From assembly GCA_902793465.1 (NCBI GenBank), contig CADBDT010000015.1, forward strand, positions 17,948 through 81,947: a DNA stretch of 64,000 bases. Reading direction: 5' to 3'. Positions 45,162 to 52,695 of this stretch are shown here, in pieces. The notes under the pieces are model-generated. The model saw nothing but the letters and a program-made list of their open reading frames with translations, did no database searches and had not been told where the DNA came from. The position numbers were made by a program, and so were the translations under genes. Source of the DNA: an uncultured Coriobacteriaceae bacterium (lineage in GTDB: Bacteria > Actinomycetota > Coriobacteriia > Coriobacteriales > Atopobiaceae). Positions within the stretch are counted from its first letter, which is position 1, and every line of letters begins with the position of its first letter.

Positions 45162-47162
45162 ATGCAGCAAAAACAAAGGAGCACTATGGCCAACGCAAAC
45201 GTAGTTGCGATGAGCACCAATCATTCGCTTGCGCCGTACGTACGCGGTGCTGTTCAACTTGAAGAATTTGCAGACGGTCTTGTTTTGCCACACCGGTTTT
45301 TTCCCGAGCAAATGGACCATTTTGAGGATATTGGCCGCTACGACCGCGCCTATGCAACAGCCGGCGTCGTTATAGACTTTGCGACCGACGGCACCGAGGT
45401 GTCGCTGGATTGTCGCATACTTCGGCCGCTTAATCCCAAGCATGTTCTCTACAAAACGGTAATGGAGGGAAGCACAAACAACGGCGTTCGTCCGTTTGGG
45501 ACTGCCGAAGAAGGCAACGTGGACGGTATAGACATAGTGGTTGCCGGTCGAAACATTGCCACCATAGCCCCCGTTGACGGCGAGTTGCGATTTGCCTTCG
45601 AAAATCGGTTGCACGAGGAGCTTGAGGTCCGCATTTATCTGCCAAGCATTATGACGGTGGCAGTTGGCAACCTGCGCACCAATGGCAGCCTTAAGCCCGT
45701 GCCGGCGCGTGGTTACCTGCTTGCGCTGGGCGATTCCATAACACAAGGGTTCATCTGCGGAAACCCATCTGCTGGGTTCCCCGCGCAAATTGCAAGCACC
45801 ATGGGCCTGGACCTGGTAAACCAGGCGGTTGCAGGGCACGTGTTTGACGAGGCGGCGCTGGGGAGCTTCTCGCTGTGGCGCAAAGAACAGCCCGAGCTCA
45901 TTGTGGTGGCCTATGGCACCAACGACTGGGCTCACAAGCGTTCGTCGGAAGGCATAGAGGGCGATGCGGTTGCGTATCTCGATAGATTGAGCTGGTATTT
46001 TCCAAAGGTTCCAATTTACGTTCTTTCGCCGCTGTGGCGTGTGGACGAACACGAGCCCAAGCAGTGCGGCGTGCCCCTTACGTGGATGCATCAGATGCTC
46101 GGCCGTGTGTGCTCGCGAAACGTCAATATGCACGTGGTTGATGGTTACCATGGGATCCCCAAGGATCCATCGCTTTTTTCGGATGGCAGGCTGCATCCTG
46201 GCCCTGCGTGCATGAGCATGGTGGCCGACCTGCTGCTGGAGGCAATGTGTGCCGACAGCATGGACCTGCTTATTGCAAAACGCGTGGAGCGCCGTATTGC
46301 AGGAGCGGTAGTGGGGTCGAGCACAAGCGACTTTTTGTCTCCCGAGGCTCAGGTGGACCGTACTATCTCTTTGCTAGACAACTCTCCCGAGCAGCATCCC
46401 GAGTTCGACAGGCTCGTGCGCACCATTTGGCGTCTACGCCAGCCGGATGGCTGCCCTTGGGACCGCGAGCAGACTCATGCCAGCATAACCAAGAACATGG
46501 TGGAAGAGGCCTATGAGGCTGTTGAGGCAATTGCCCAAAACGACGAGGGCCATTTGCGCGAAGAGCTTGGTGACGTGCTGGAGCAAGTGCTCTTGCATTC
46601 TCAGATTGCAGACGACGAAGGGGCCTTTTCCATAGACGACGTGTGCCGGGAGCTCAACCAAAAGCTCATCCGCAGGCATCCCCATGTGTTTGGCAGCCTG
46701 GCGGGAGACGGCCAGGCGAGGACTGCGGAGGAGGTACTCGACATCTGGGAGAGCGTAAAGCGCACGGAGCATGGGGACGGCGGCGACGTGCCAGGACTGC
46801 TCGACTCGGTCCCAGTTTCGCTTCCCGCTCTTATGCAGGCGCAGAAGATTTCCAAGCGTGCCGCAAAGGCGGGCTTTGAATGGGACACCGTGGAAGACGT
46901 TTGGGAAAAGGTGGCCGAGGAGCGCGCGGAGTTTAAGGCCGAAAAGCCCGGTACACCAGAGGCCGCAGAAGAGTTTGGCGACCTTCTGTTTGCTCTGGTA
47001 AACGTGGCAAGAAAGTCGGGCATCGACGCGGAGGAAGCTCTGGCCGCCTCCAACCGAAAGTTCCGTCGTCGCTGGAAGGCAATGGAGTCCCGCTCAGACT
47101 TGAGCGAGCTGGACACGGCAGCCCTCAACCGCCTGTGGGACGAGGTCAAAAGCAGCGAATAG
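45162..47162 (+). CDS. SGNH/GDSL hydrolase-MazG nucleotide pyrophosphohydrolase fusion
   Basis: 666 residues. The N-terminal part to about 180 is a beta-rich module that often precedes SGNH esterases. SGNH core: A-L-G-D-S-I-T-Q-G with Ser192, V-V-A-Y-G-T-N-D-W, and D-G-R-L-H-P-G with Asp341 and His345. From about 412 to the end is a full-length two-domain MazG: D-G-C-P-W-D (429-434), H-A-S-I-T-K-N-M-V-E-E-A-Y-E, L-G-D-V-L-E-Q-V-L-L-H, and the second domain E-F-G-D-L-L-F-A-L-V-N-V-A-R. MazG hydrolyses NTPs/dNTPs to monophosphates. I know of no standard protein joining these two. There is no frameshift or start between them. AGGAAGGCCT precedes the ATG. Confidence 0.85.
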   Translation: MQQKQRSTMANANVVAMSTNHSLAPYVRGAVQLEEFADGLVLPHRFFPEQMDHFEDIGRYDRAYATAGVVIDFATDGTEVSLDCRILRPLNPKHVLYKTVMEGSTNNGVRPFGTAEEGNVDGIDIVVAGRNIATIAPVDGELRFAFENRLHEELEVRIYLPSIMTVAVGNLRTNGSLKPVPARGYLLALGDSITQGFICGNPSAGFPAQIASTMGLDLVNQAVAGHVFDEAALGSFSLWRKEQPELIVVAYGTNDWAHKRSSEGIEGDAVAYLDRLSWYFPKVPIYVLSPLWRVDEHEPKQCGVPLTWMHQMLGRVCSRNVNMHVVDGYHGIPKDPSLFSDGRLHPGPACMSMVADLLLEAMCADSMDLLIAKRVERRIAGAVVGSSTSDFLSPEAQVDRTISLLDNSPEQHPEFDRLVRTIWRLRQPDGCPWDREQTHASITKNMVEEAYEAVEAIAQNDEGHLREELGDVLEQVLLHSQIADDEGAFSIDDVCRELNQKLIRRHPHVFGSLAGDGQARTAEEVLDIWESVKRTEHGDGGDVPGLLDSVPVSLPALMQAQKISKRAAKAGFEWDTVEDVWEKVAEERAEFKAEKPGTPEAAEEFGDLLFALVNVARKSGIDAEEALAASNRKFRRRWKAMESRSDLSELDTAALNRLWDEVKSSE

Positions 47163-47190
47163 CAAGTCCTCCGTCAGGTGGCCAAAGACA

Positions 47191-47268
47191 CCGTGCCGTA
47201 AGGGGATACTCCCCCTGCGGTACATTGCGGGCAATGTACCGCAGGGGGAGTATCCCCTTACGGCACGG
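47191..47268. repeat. Perfect 38-bp-arm palindrome, GGGATACTCCC family
   Basis: The left arm (CCGTGCCGTAAGGGGATACT and 18 more bases) is an exact complement of the right arm, with only GG between. This is the most perfect copy in the window. It lies 28 bases after the SGNH-MazG stop and 61 before the TM1266-like gene. Confidence 0.95.
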
Positions 47269-47329
47269 CATGCGACTAAGGTTTTTACGACTACAAGCGA
47301 GCCCAAGGCTAGGGAAGAGGGAACAAGAC

Positions 47330-47578
47330 ATGCAGACGCGCGTGGCGGTTATCGGAATTATTGTGGAAGACCCCGACTCGGTGGAGGAGCTCAACGCACT
47401 GCTGCACGAGTACGGTTCCTACATCGTGGGGCGTATGGGTGTACCATATCGCGAGCGCGGAATAAATATAATTAGCGTGGCGGTGGATGCGCCCGCAGAC
47501 ACGATATCGGCCCTAACAGGCAAAATAGGAAACCTCCCCGGCGTTAGCTCCAAAACGGCATACAGCAACGTGCGCTAA
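47330..47578 (+). CDS. TM1266-type iron-only hydrogenase system regulator (ACT-like)
   Basis: 82 residues with a single ferredoxin-like/ACT fold: V-A-V-I-G-I-I-V-E-D-P, then L-L-H-E-Y-G-S-Y-I-V-G-R-M-G-V-P-Y, I-I-S-V-A-V-D-A-P, and L-T-G-K-I-G-N-L-P-G-V. The Y-G-x-x-I-x-G-R-M-G-x-P motif is the family hallmark. Members are usually encoded near [FeFe]-hydrogenase genes and are presumed regulators; no hydrogenase catalytic subunit is in this window. GGGAAGAGGGAACAAGAC precedes the ATG at 47330. The ribonucleotide reductase gene begins 119 bases downstream with its own control boxes. Confidence 0.85.
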   Translation: MQTRVAVIGIIVEDPDSVEELNALLHEYGSYIVGRMGVPYRERGINIISVAVDAPADTISALTGKIGNLPGVSSKTAYSNVR

Positions 47579-47620
47579 GCGCCTGTGCATATGCAAAATT
47601 ATCTCTTGCAACACCTCCGC

Positions 47621-47668
47621 ACACAATGTATGGTGGTATACCCTGCGTCTGCACACAACAGATAGCGA
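47621..47668 (+). promoter_or_regulatory. Paired NrdR-like boxes upstream of nrdD
   Basis: Box 1 ACACAATGTATGGTGG (47621-47636) and box 2 ACACAACAGATAGCGA (47653-47668) start exactly 32 bases apart, three helical turns, the usual NrdR spacing. Box 2 overlaps an extra inverted match (ACACAA...TTGTGT). The nrdD start is 30 bases downstream. They resemble the loose NrdR consensus ACACwATATATwGTGT. Confidence 0.65.
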
Positions 47669-47697
47669 TTGTGTAATTAGGTAATAAGGAGCAACGC

Positions 47698-49710
47698 ATG
47701 TCACCAATTGCTTACCCAACGTCCATCATCAAGCGCGACGGTGGTCTAACGAGCTTCGACCAGTCAAAGATAACGGCTGCCATCGAGAAGGCCGGCGGTG
47801 CGACCGGTGAGTTTGGGCCAGACGAGGCAATAATTCTGTCCGGTCAGGTGTGCAAGGTAATCGCGCACCGCTTTGAGGGCGCCTCTCCCACGGTCGAGGA
47901 GATTCAGGACATCGTGGAGCAGACGCTCATTACAGCCAACCACTTTAACACCGCACGCGCGTACATTGTGTATCGCGAGAAGCGCAGCCAAACCCGGCGT
48001 GACCGCGAGACCTACATAGACGTTACGAGCTCGGTCAACGAGTACCTGAGTCGTGCAGACTGGCGTGTTAACGCAAACGCCAACCAAGGCTATTCCCTGG
48101 GCGGGCTAATCCTCAATGTGTCAGGTAAGGTAATCGCTAACTATTGGTTGTCTCACGTGTATCCGCCAGCGGTGGGCGAGGCCCACAGGTCAGGCGCCGT
48201 GCACATTCACGATTTGGACATGCTAAGCGGCTACTGCGCTGGCTGGAGCCTGCGCACGCTCCTAAACGAGGGCTTTAACGGCGTGGCAAACAAGGTGGAG
48301 TCTGCGCCTCCGCAGCACCTTTCGGCTGCCATGGGTCAGATGGTCAACTTTTTAGGAACGCTGCAAAACGAGTGGGCGGGCGCACAGGCGTTTAGTTCCA
48401 CCGATACCTACCTGGCACCGTTCGTGCGTGTGGACAACCTTACCTACGAACAGGTAAAGCAGGAGATGCAGGGGTTTGTGTACAACATGAACGTTCCCAG
48501 CAGATGGGGCACACAGACGCCCTTCTCCAACCTCACGTTTGACTGGACGTGCCCCGAAGACATCCGCGACCAGGTGCCGCTGGTGGGTGGCGAGCCCGTG
48601 GACTTTACCTACGGCGACCTGCAAGAAGAGATGGACATGATCAACCGCGCGTTTATTGAGGTCATGACCGAGGGTGATGCAAGGGGTCGCGTATTTACCT
48701 TCCCCATCCCCACCTACAACATTACCAAGGACTTCCCGTGGGATTCCAAGAACGCCGCCCGCATGTTTGAGATGACGGCAAAGTACGGCCTTCCGTATTT
48801 CCAGAACTTCGTTAACTCCGACCTTGAGCCCAACATGGTGCGTTCTATGTGCTGCCGTTTGCAGCTGGATCTTCGCGAGCTGCTTAAGCGTGGCAACGGC
48901 CTCTTTGGCTCGGCCGAACAGACGGGTTCCATTGGCGTCGTAACGGTAAACATGGCGCGTCTGGGCTACAAGTATGCGGGCAACGAGAAGGAGCTTTTGG
49001 ACGAGCTCGACTACCTGCTGGTGCTTGCCAAGGTGTCGCTGGAGCTCAAGCGCAAGGAGATTCAGCGGCTTATGGACGCGGGACTGTTCCCCTACACCAA
49101 GCGCTATTTGGGTACGCTGCGCAACCACTTTTCCACCATTGGCATTAACGGCGTAAACGAGATGATTCGCAACTTTAGCTCCGACGCCTACGACATTACG
49201 GCGCCCGAGGGACGTGCCATGGCAGTTCGCGTGCTCGACCATGTGCGCGAAAAAATGGTTGAGTTCCAGGAGGAAACCGGCCACATGTACAACCTGGAGG
49301 CCACGCCCGCGGAGGGAACCACATACCGGTTTGCGCGCGAGGATCTTAAGCGCTATCCCAACATTCTTCAGGCGGGAACTCCCGACGAGCCCTACTACAC
49401 CAACTCATCTCAGCTTCCAGTGGGCTATACCACGGACCCGTTCCAGGCACTTGCCGAGCAGGAGGAACTGCAAAAGAAGTACACCGGCGGAACCGTGCTG
49501 CACCTGTACATGGGCGAGCGCATATCGTCTGCAGAGGCATGCAAGCAGCTGGTTAAGCGGTCTCTGGAAAACTACCGCCTACCCTACATAACCGTTACGC
49601 CCACGTTCTCCATCTGCCCCAAGCACGGATACATTGTTGGCGAGCATGCATACTGTCCGCTTTGCGACGAAGAGCTGGCAAAGGCCAAGCGTATTCGTCT
49701 TGGCAAGTAG
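47698..49710 (+). CDS. nrdD: Anaerobic ribonucleoside-triphosphate reductase, catalytic body without the glycyl-radical domain
   Basis: 670 residues. The N-terminal ATP-cone allosteric domain (residues about 5-95) starts I-I-K-R-D-G-G-L-T-S-F-D. The barrel has C-C-R-L-Q-L-D-L-R-E-L and G-S-I-G-V-V-T-V-N. The zinc site near the end is I-C-P-K-H-G-Y-I-V-G-E-H and C-P-L-C-D-E-E. Normal NrdD proteins continue from here into R-V-x-G-Y, the glycyl-radical loop; this one stops at R-I-R-L-G-K. The missing loop is supplied by the next gene. Makes dNTPs under anaerobiosis using formate or a thiol reductant. AAGGAGCAACGC precedes the ATG. Confidence 0.9.
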   Translation: MSPIAYPTSIIKRDGGLTSFDQSKITAAIEKAGGATGEFGPDEAIILSGQVCKVIAHRFEGASPTVEEIQDIVEQTLITANHFNTARAYIVYREKRSQTRRDRETYIDVTSSVNEYLSRADWRVNANANQGYSLGGLILNVSGKVIANYWLSHVYPPAVGEAHRSGAVHIHDLDMLSGYCAGWSLRTLLNEGFNGVANKVESAPPQHLSAAMGQMVNFLGTLQNEWAGAQAFSSTDTYLAPFVRVDNLTYEQVKQEMQGFVYNMNVPSRWGTQTPFSNLTFDWTCPEDIRDQVPLVGGEPVDFTYGDLQEEMDMINRAFIEVMTEGDARGRVFTFPIPTYNITKDFPWDSKNAARMFEMTAKYGLPYFQNFVNSDLEPNMVRSMCCRLQLDLRELLKRGNGLFGSAEQTGSIGVVTVNMARLGYKYAGNEKELLDELDYLLVLAKVSLELKRKEIQRLMDAGLFPYTKRYLGTLRNHFSTIGINGVNEMIRNFSSDAYDITAPEGRAMAVRVLDHVREKMVEFQEETGHMYNLEATPAEGTTYRFAREDLKRYPNILQAGTPDEPYYTNSSQLPVGYTTDPFQALAEQEELQKKYTGGTVLHLYMGERISSAEACKQLVKRSLENYRLPYITVTPTFSICPKHGYIVGEHAYCPLCDEELAKAKRIRLGK

Positions 49711-49727
49711 ACAAAAGATGTTCCTAG

Positions 49728-49775
49728 ACACAACATATAGTATGCGATAAGATATTTAGACACAAAATATCCGTT
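49728..49775 (+). promoter_or_regulatory. Second pair of NrdR-like boxes, upstream of the glycyl-radical subunit gene
   Basis: Box 1 ACACAACATATAGTAT (49728-49743) and box 2 ACACAAAATATCCGTT (49760-49775) are again exactly 32 bases apart. They fill the 84-base gap between nrdD and the small gene. The match to the pair at 47621 (ACACAA starts, equal spacing) suggests a separate NrdR-controlled promoter. Confidence 0.65.
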
Positions 49776-49794
49776 TCCCTATAAGGAGTCTAAT

Positions 49795-49992
49795 ATGGTA
49801 AACAAGAGCGAGCTTACGAGCACCGGCGTGGTTATAGACGGCGTGGAGCTTTCCAACGACGAGCGCCAGCCGTGCGAAGTGTGGACGCGCGTTATGGGCT
49901 ACTATCGCCCGGTCTCGTTCTACAACACGGGCAAGAAGGGCGAGTTCCACGAGCGCGTTGAGTTCGTGGAGCAGGGTTCGTGCTGCGCATAG
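49795..49992 (+). CDS. Stand-alone glycyl-radical domain of anaerobic ribonucleotide reductase
   Basis: 65 residues. From residue 24 it reads like the final segment of NrdD: R-Q-P-C-E-V-W-T-R-V-M-G-Y-Y-R-P-V-S-F-Y-N-T-G-K-K. The radical would sit on Gly35, in the R-V-M-G-Y motif. It has its own ribosome site (ATAAGGAGTCTAAT) and promoter-like boxes, so it is a true separate gene, not a frameshift product. It ends G-S-C-C-A. It overlaps the activase gene by 13 bases. The protein must dock on the NrdD body to complete the enzyme, comparable in principle to the GrcA spare part of pyruvate formate-lyase. Confidence 0.85.
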   Translation: MVNKSELTSTGVVIDGVELSNDERQPCEVWTRVMGYYRPVSFYNTGKKGEFHERVEFVEQGSCCA

Positions 49993-50657
49993 CAGGCATA
50001 ACGCCCTTTACCACTATAGATTGGCCTGGCAAGCTGGCATGCGTTGCCTTTTTGGCGGGCTGTCCGTGGAAGTGTCCCTATTGCCAGAACCACGAGTTGC
50101 AGCATATGGACGCCGCAACACAGGGAGAGGCTGAGCTCTTCTCGTTCCTTGCGCAGCGACAAGGTCTTTTGGACGGCGTTGTCTTTTCGGGCGGCGAGCC
50201 GCTTTTGCAGGAGGGTGTGATTGATGCCGCCCGGCGTGCGCGCCAGATGGGCTTTGCAGTTGGGTTGCATACATGTGGTGCCTATCCTCAGCGACTGGGC
50301 AAGATGCTACCGTTTTTGGACTGGGTGGGACTGGACGTAAAGGCTCCTTGGAGCGACTACGACACCATTACCGGAGTGGCGGGCTCGGGCGAGCAAGCGC
50401 AACGGAGCTTGCGCTTGCTGCTGGACGCAGGCGTGAGCTTGGAAACGCGTACGACTTGGCATCCCGACCTCCTTACGCAGGATCAGATGGCCAAAATAGC
50501 GCACGACTTGGCAGAATGCGGCGTACGCACCTGGGCGGTGCAGGCATATAGACACGTTGGCACCACGGGCATCCTCGCAAACGAGACCGTTTATCCCTCA
50601 GACGTACCAGAGGACCTATCTCCGCTCTTCGAGCACTACGAGTTTCGCCGCGCATAA
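49980..50657 (+). CDS. nrdG: Anaerobic ribonucleotide reductase activase (radical SAM)
   Basis: 225 residues. The radical-SAM cluster C-P-W-K-C-P-Y-C uses Cys28, 32 and 35. G-I-T-P-F-T-T-I-D-W-P-G-K-L near the start and V-V-F-S-G-G-E-P-L-L are typical of this long-form NrdG-like activase. It abstracts hydrogen from the glycyl-radical glycine, here on the 65-residue subunit. The GTG start at 49980 lies within the small gene (13-base overlap), pointing to translational coupling. A strong hairpin follows the stop. Confidence 0.92.
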   Translation: MLRIAGITPFTTIDWPGKLACVAFLAGCPWKCPYCQNHELQHMDAATQGEAELFSFLAQRQGLLDGVVFSGGEPLLQEGVIDAARRARQMGFAVGLHTCGAYPQRLGKMLPFLDWVGLDVKAPWSDYDTITGVAGSGEQAQRSLRLLLDAGVSLETRTTWHPDLLTQDQMAKIAHDLAECGVRTWAVQAYRHVGTTGILANETVYPSDVPEDLSPLFEHYEFRRA

Positions 50658-50662
50658 ACACA

Positions 50663-50698
50663 AGGGGTCGCCCAGAGGTACACCTCTGGGCGACCCCT
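50663..50698 (+). terminator. Hairpin ending the nrdG transcript
   Basis: AGGGGTCGCCCAGAGGTGT-like stem: AGGGGTCGCCCAGAGGT pairs with ACCTCTGGGCGACCCCT, with almost no loop. It starts 6 bases after the nrdG stop. There is no T run. Confidence 0.75.
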
Positions 50699-50731
50699 CC
50701 CCGCTGGCGACTTCCACGTACGGCCTGCGTC

Positions 50732-50954
50732 CCGGAACCTCCCGCAAGCAAAAGACGGCCCGCGCCGTTTCCCATAAGCGAGTCACAAGCGCAAGGAGCC
50801 CGCGCACTCTCCCGCAAGCGAATCGAGAGCGAAGCGAACGAGCGAACGTAAGTGAGCGCCGAGCGTGCGGGAGAGTGCGCGGGCTCCTTGCGCGCCACTC
50901 GGATGCCAAGACGGGGAGGGCACGGGCCGTTTTTTTGCGTGCGGGAGGTTCCGG
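50732..50954. repeat. Very long double-layer palindrome with GAGCGAAGCGAACGAGCG centre
   Basis: The outer layer CCGGAACCTCCCGCA pairs with TGCGGGAGGTTCCGG; the inner layer GCAAGGAGCCCGCGCACTCT... (50791-50816) is an exact 26-bp complement of 50866-50891. The centre is a run of GAGCGAA-like units, shared with 59218-59324. The outer copy also has GACGGCCCG opposite CGGGCCGT. No gene. Confidence 0.85.
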
Positions 50955-51068
50955 GGCTCGTAGGAGCGCTGCGCGGGCGCAACTCTTTGTTTCGGAATAA
51001 GTCGCTTTGCGCGCCAGCTTGGATTATGCGGTAACCTCGGTCAAACAAAACACCGGAAAGGCGGCATT

Positions 51069-51866
51069 ATGCATGTAGTCGACGTCCATGCACACATATA
51101 TCCCAGCAAGATTGCCCAAAAGGCCTCGCAGAGCATCGGTAACTTCTATAACATTTCAATGGAGGAAACCGATGGCTCCGCGGAACGCCTGCTAGCCGAG
51201 ATTGAGCACACCGATATAACGCGCTGCGTGGTGCATTCGGTTGCGGTCAGACCAGGTACGGTGGAAAGCATTAACGACTTTATCGCCGAAACCTGCGATG
51301 CTCACCCCGAGTTTATTGGCTTTATGACGTTGCACCAAGACACGCCAAACGTTGCCGAGGAAATAGAGAGGGCCTGCTCCATGGGGCTCTGCGGAATAAA
51401 GCTGCATCCCGACACCCAGCAGGTAAACATGGACGACGACCGCCTTATGCGCGTGTACGAGATTGCGGAGCGCAAGCAGCTGCCACTTATCATACACACC
51501 GGCGACTATCGCTACGACTACTCCCATCCTCGGCGACTCAAGCGCATACTGCACGAGTTTCCGCGCCTAAAGGTGGACGCGGCGCACTTTGGCGGCTGGT
51601 CCATCTACGACTACGCGCTGGAATTCCTTGAGGACGAGAGCTGTTATTTGGACGTTTCGAGCTCCATGCGCTTTCTTGGGCCGCGCCGCACGCGCGAGCT
51701 TGTGGAAGCCTATGGCTACGACCGCATTTTGTTTGGCTCCGATTTCCCCATGTGGGTGCCGGCTAGCGAGCTGAGCATCTTTAGGGCGCTGGGGTTTGGC
51801 AAAGACGCTATGGAGCGCATGTGCTGGCACAACACCGAACTCCTTTTGGGGCGGGATTTAGACTAG
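51069..51866 (+). CDS. Amidohydrolase-family (amidohydrolase_2) metal-dependent hydrolase
   Basis: 265 residues. A TIM-barrel amidohydrolase with the metal motif V-D-V-H-A-H-I-Y near the start, G-I-K-L-H-P-D in the middle, I-I-H-T-G-D, and the late [11 protein letters not shown] strand carrying the catalytic Asp. This branch includes decarboxylases (ACMSD-like) and uncharacterised enzymes; substrate not predictable. No signal peptide. It starts an apparent run of plus-strand genes with rph and rdgB. A GGAAAGGCGGCATT site precedes the ATG. Confidence 0.83.
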   Translation: MHVVDVHAHIYPSKIAQKASQSIGNFYNISMEETDGSAERLLAEIEHTDITRCVVHSVAVRPGTVESINDFIAETCDAHPEFIGFMTLHQDTPNVAEEIERACSMGLCGIKLHPDTQQVNMDDDRLMRVYEIAERKQLPLIIHTGDYRYDYSHPRRLKRILHEFPRLKVDAAHFGGWSIYDYALEFLEDESCYLDVSSSMRFLGPRRTRELVEAYGYDRILFGSDFPMWVPASELSIFRALGFGKDAMERMCWHNTELLLGRDLD

Positions 51867-51898
51867 TTAAGGTAGGCGAGCGACGCGGGGGGATTTGC

Positions 51899-52636
51899 AT
51901 GTTGCAAGAAGAAGCGCGCAGCTACGGGCGTGCGAACAACCAAACAAGGCCCATAACGCTTACACGAGGGGTGCTCAAGCATGCTGCCGGATCGTGCATG
52001 GCAGAATTTGGGGACACACGCGTGCTGTGCGCGGCAACTATCGAAGAGGGCGTGCCGCGTTGGCGCAAGGGCTCTCGCGCGGGATGGGTTACGGCAGAAT
52101 ATGCCATGCTGCCTGCCTCGACCAATCGTCGCAGCCCTCGGGAGCAGCGCGGAAGAAAGGGCCGCTCCATGGAGATCGAGCGGCTTATAGGCCGAAGCCT
52201 GCGCACGGTGGTGGACATGCACGCCTTGGGCGAGCTTACCGTTACGTTGGACTGCGACGTTATTCAGGCCGACGGCGGTACCCGCACGGCATCGATTACC
52301 GGCGCGTGGGTTGCCCTGCATGATGCACTGCGGAGCCTGGTGGTCGCAGACAAGATCGCTCGTATGCCTCTAACGGGCCAAGTGGCGGCCATTTCCATGG
52401 GCATCGTTCGCAACACGGCGCTACTGGATCTGGACTACGGGGAGGACAGTAACGCCCAGGTAGACATGAACCTCGTGGGCACGGCCGACGGGCGCATAAT
52501 AGAAGTGCAGGGAACGGGCGAGCAAACACCGTTCGACCGCAACCAGCTCAACGAGCTTTTGGACCTTGGGCAAAAGGGGATTGGCGAGCTCATTGAGCTG
52601 CAGCGCAAGGTAACCAACTTTGCGGACCACAGATAG
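51899..52636 (+). CDS. rph: Ribonuclease PH
   Basis: 245 residues. Phosphorolytic 3' exoribonuclease for tRNA 3' trimming. Typical blocks: [16 protein letters not shown], the [16 protein letters not shown] loop, and [14 protein letters not shown]. The ATG at 51899 follows CGGGGGGATTTGC; upstream starts lie in the previous gene. The last codons and the stop are inside a palindrome (52624-52659). The dITP pyrophosphatase gene follows, a pairing common in Gram-positive-type bacteria. Confidence 0.94.
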   Translation: MLQEEARSYGRANNQTRPITLTRGVLKHAAGSCMAEFGDTRVLCAATIEEGVPRWRKGSRAGWVTAEYAMLPASTNRRSPREQRGRKGRSMEIERLIGRSLRTVVDMHALGELTVTLDCDVIQADGGTRTASITGAWVALHDALRSLVVADKIARMPLTGQVAAISMGIVRNTALLDLDYGEDSNAQVDMNLVGTADGRIIEVQGTGEQTPFDRNQLNELLDLGQKGIGELIELQRKVTNFADHR

Positions 52637-52659
52637 GGGACAGTCCCTTATTTGTGGCC
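52624..52659 (+). terminator. Hairpin spanning the rph stop codon (CCACAA/GGGGACAG family)
   Basis: GGACCACAGATAGGGGACAG pairs with TCCCTTATTTGTGGCC. The TAG stop of rph lies in the left arm, so the last residues (D-H-R) come from repeat sequence. It may attenuate read-through into the next gene or protect the upstream message. Confidence 0.7.
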
Positions 52660-52695
52660 CACAGCGACGAACTTTAAAAGCGGGAAAGGATTTAC

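Noticed and set aside
49710..49795. nrdD and the small downstream gene as one gene broken by a sequencing frameshift
   Set aside because: The 84-base gap has stops, a good ribosome site before the second start and paired control boxes, which a simple frameshift would not create. It still needs read-level confirmation.
50663..51050. Possible small RNA gene between nrdG and the amidohydrolase
   Set aside because: The structure is fully explained by a terminator and the double-layer palindrome; no independent promoter or conserved RNA motif is visible.
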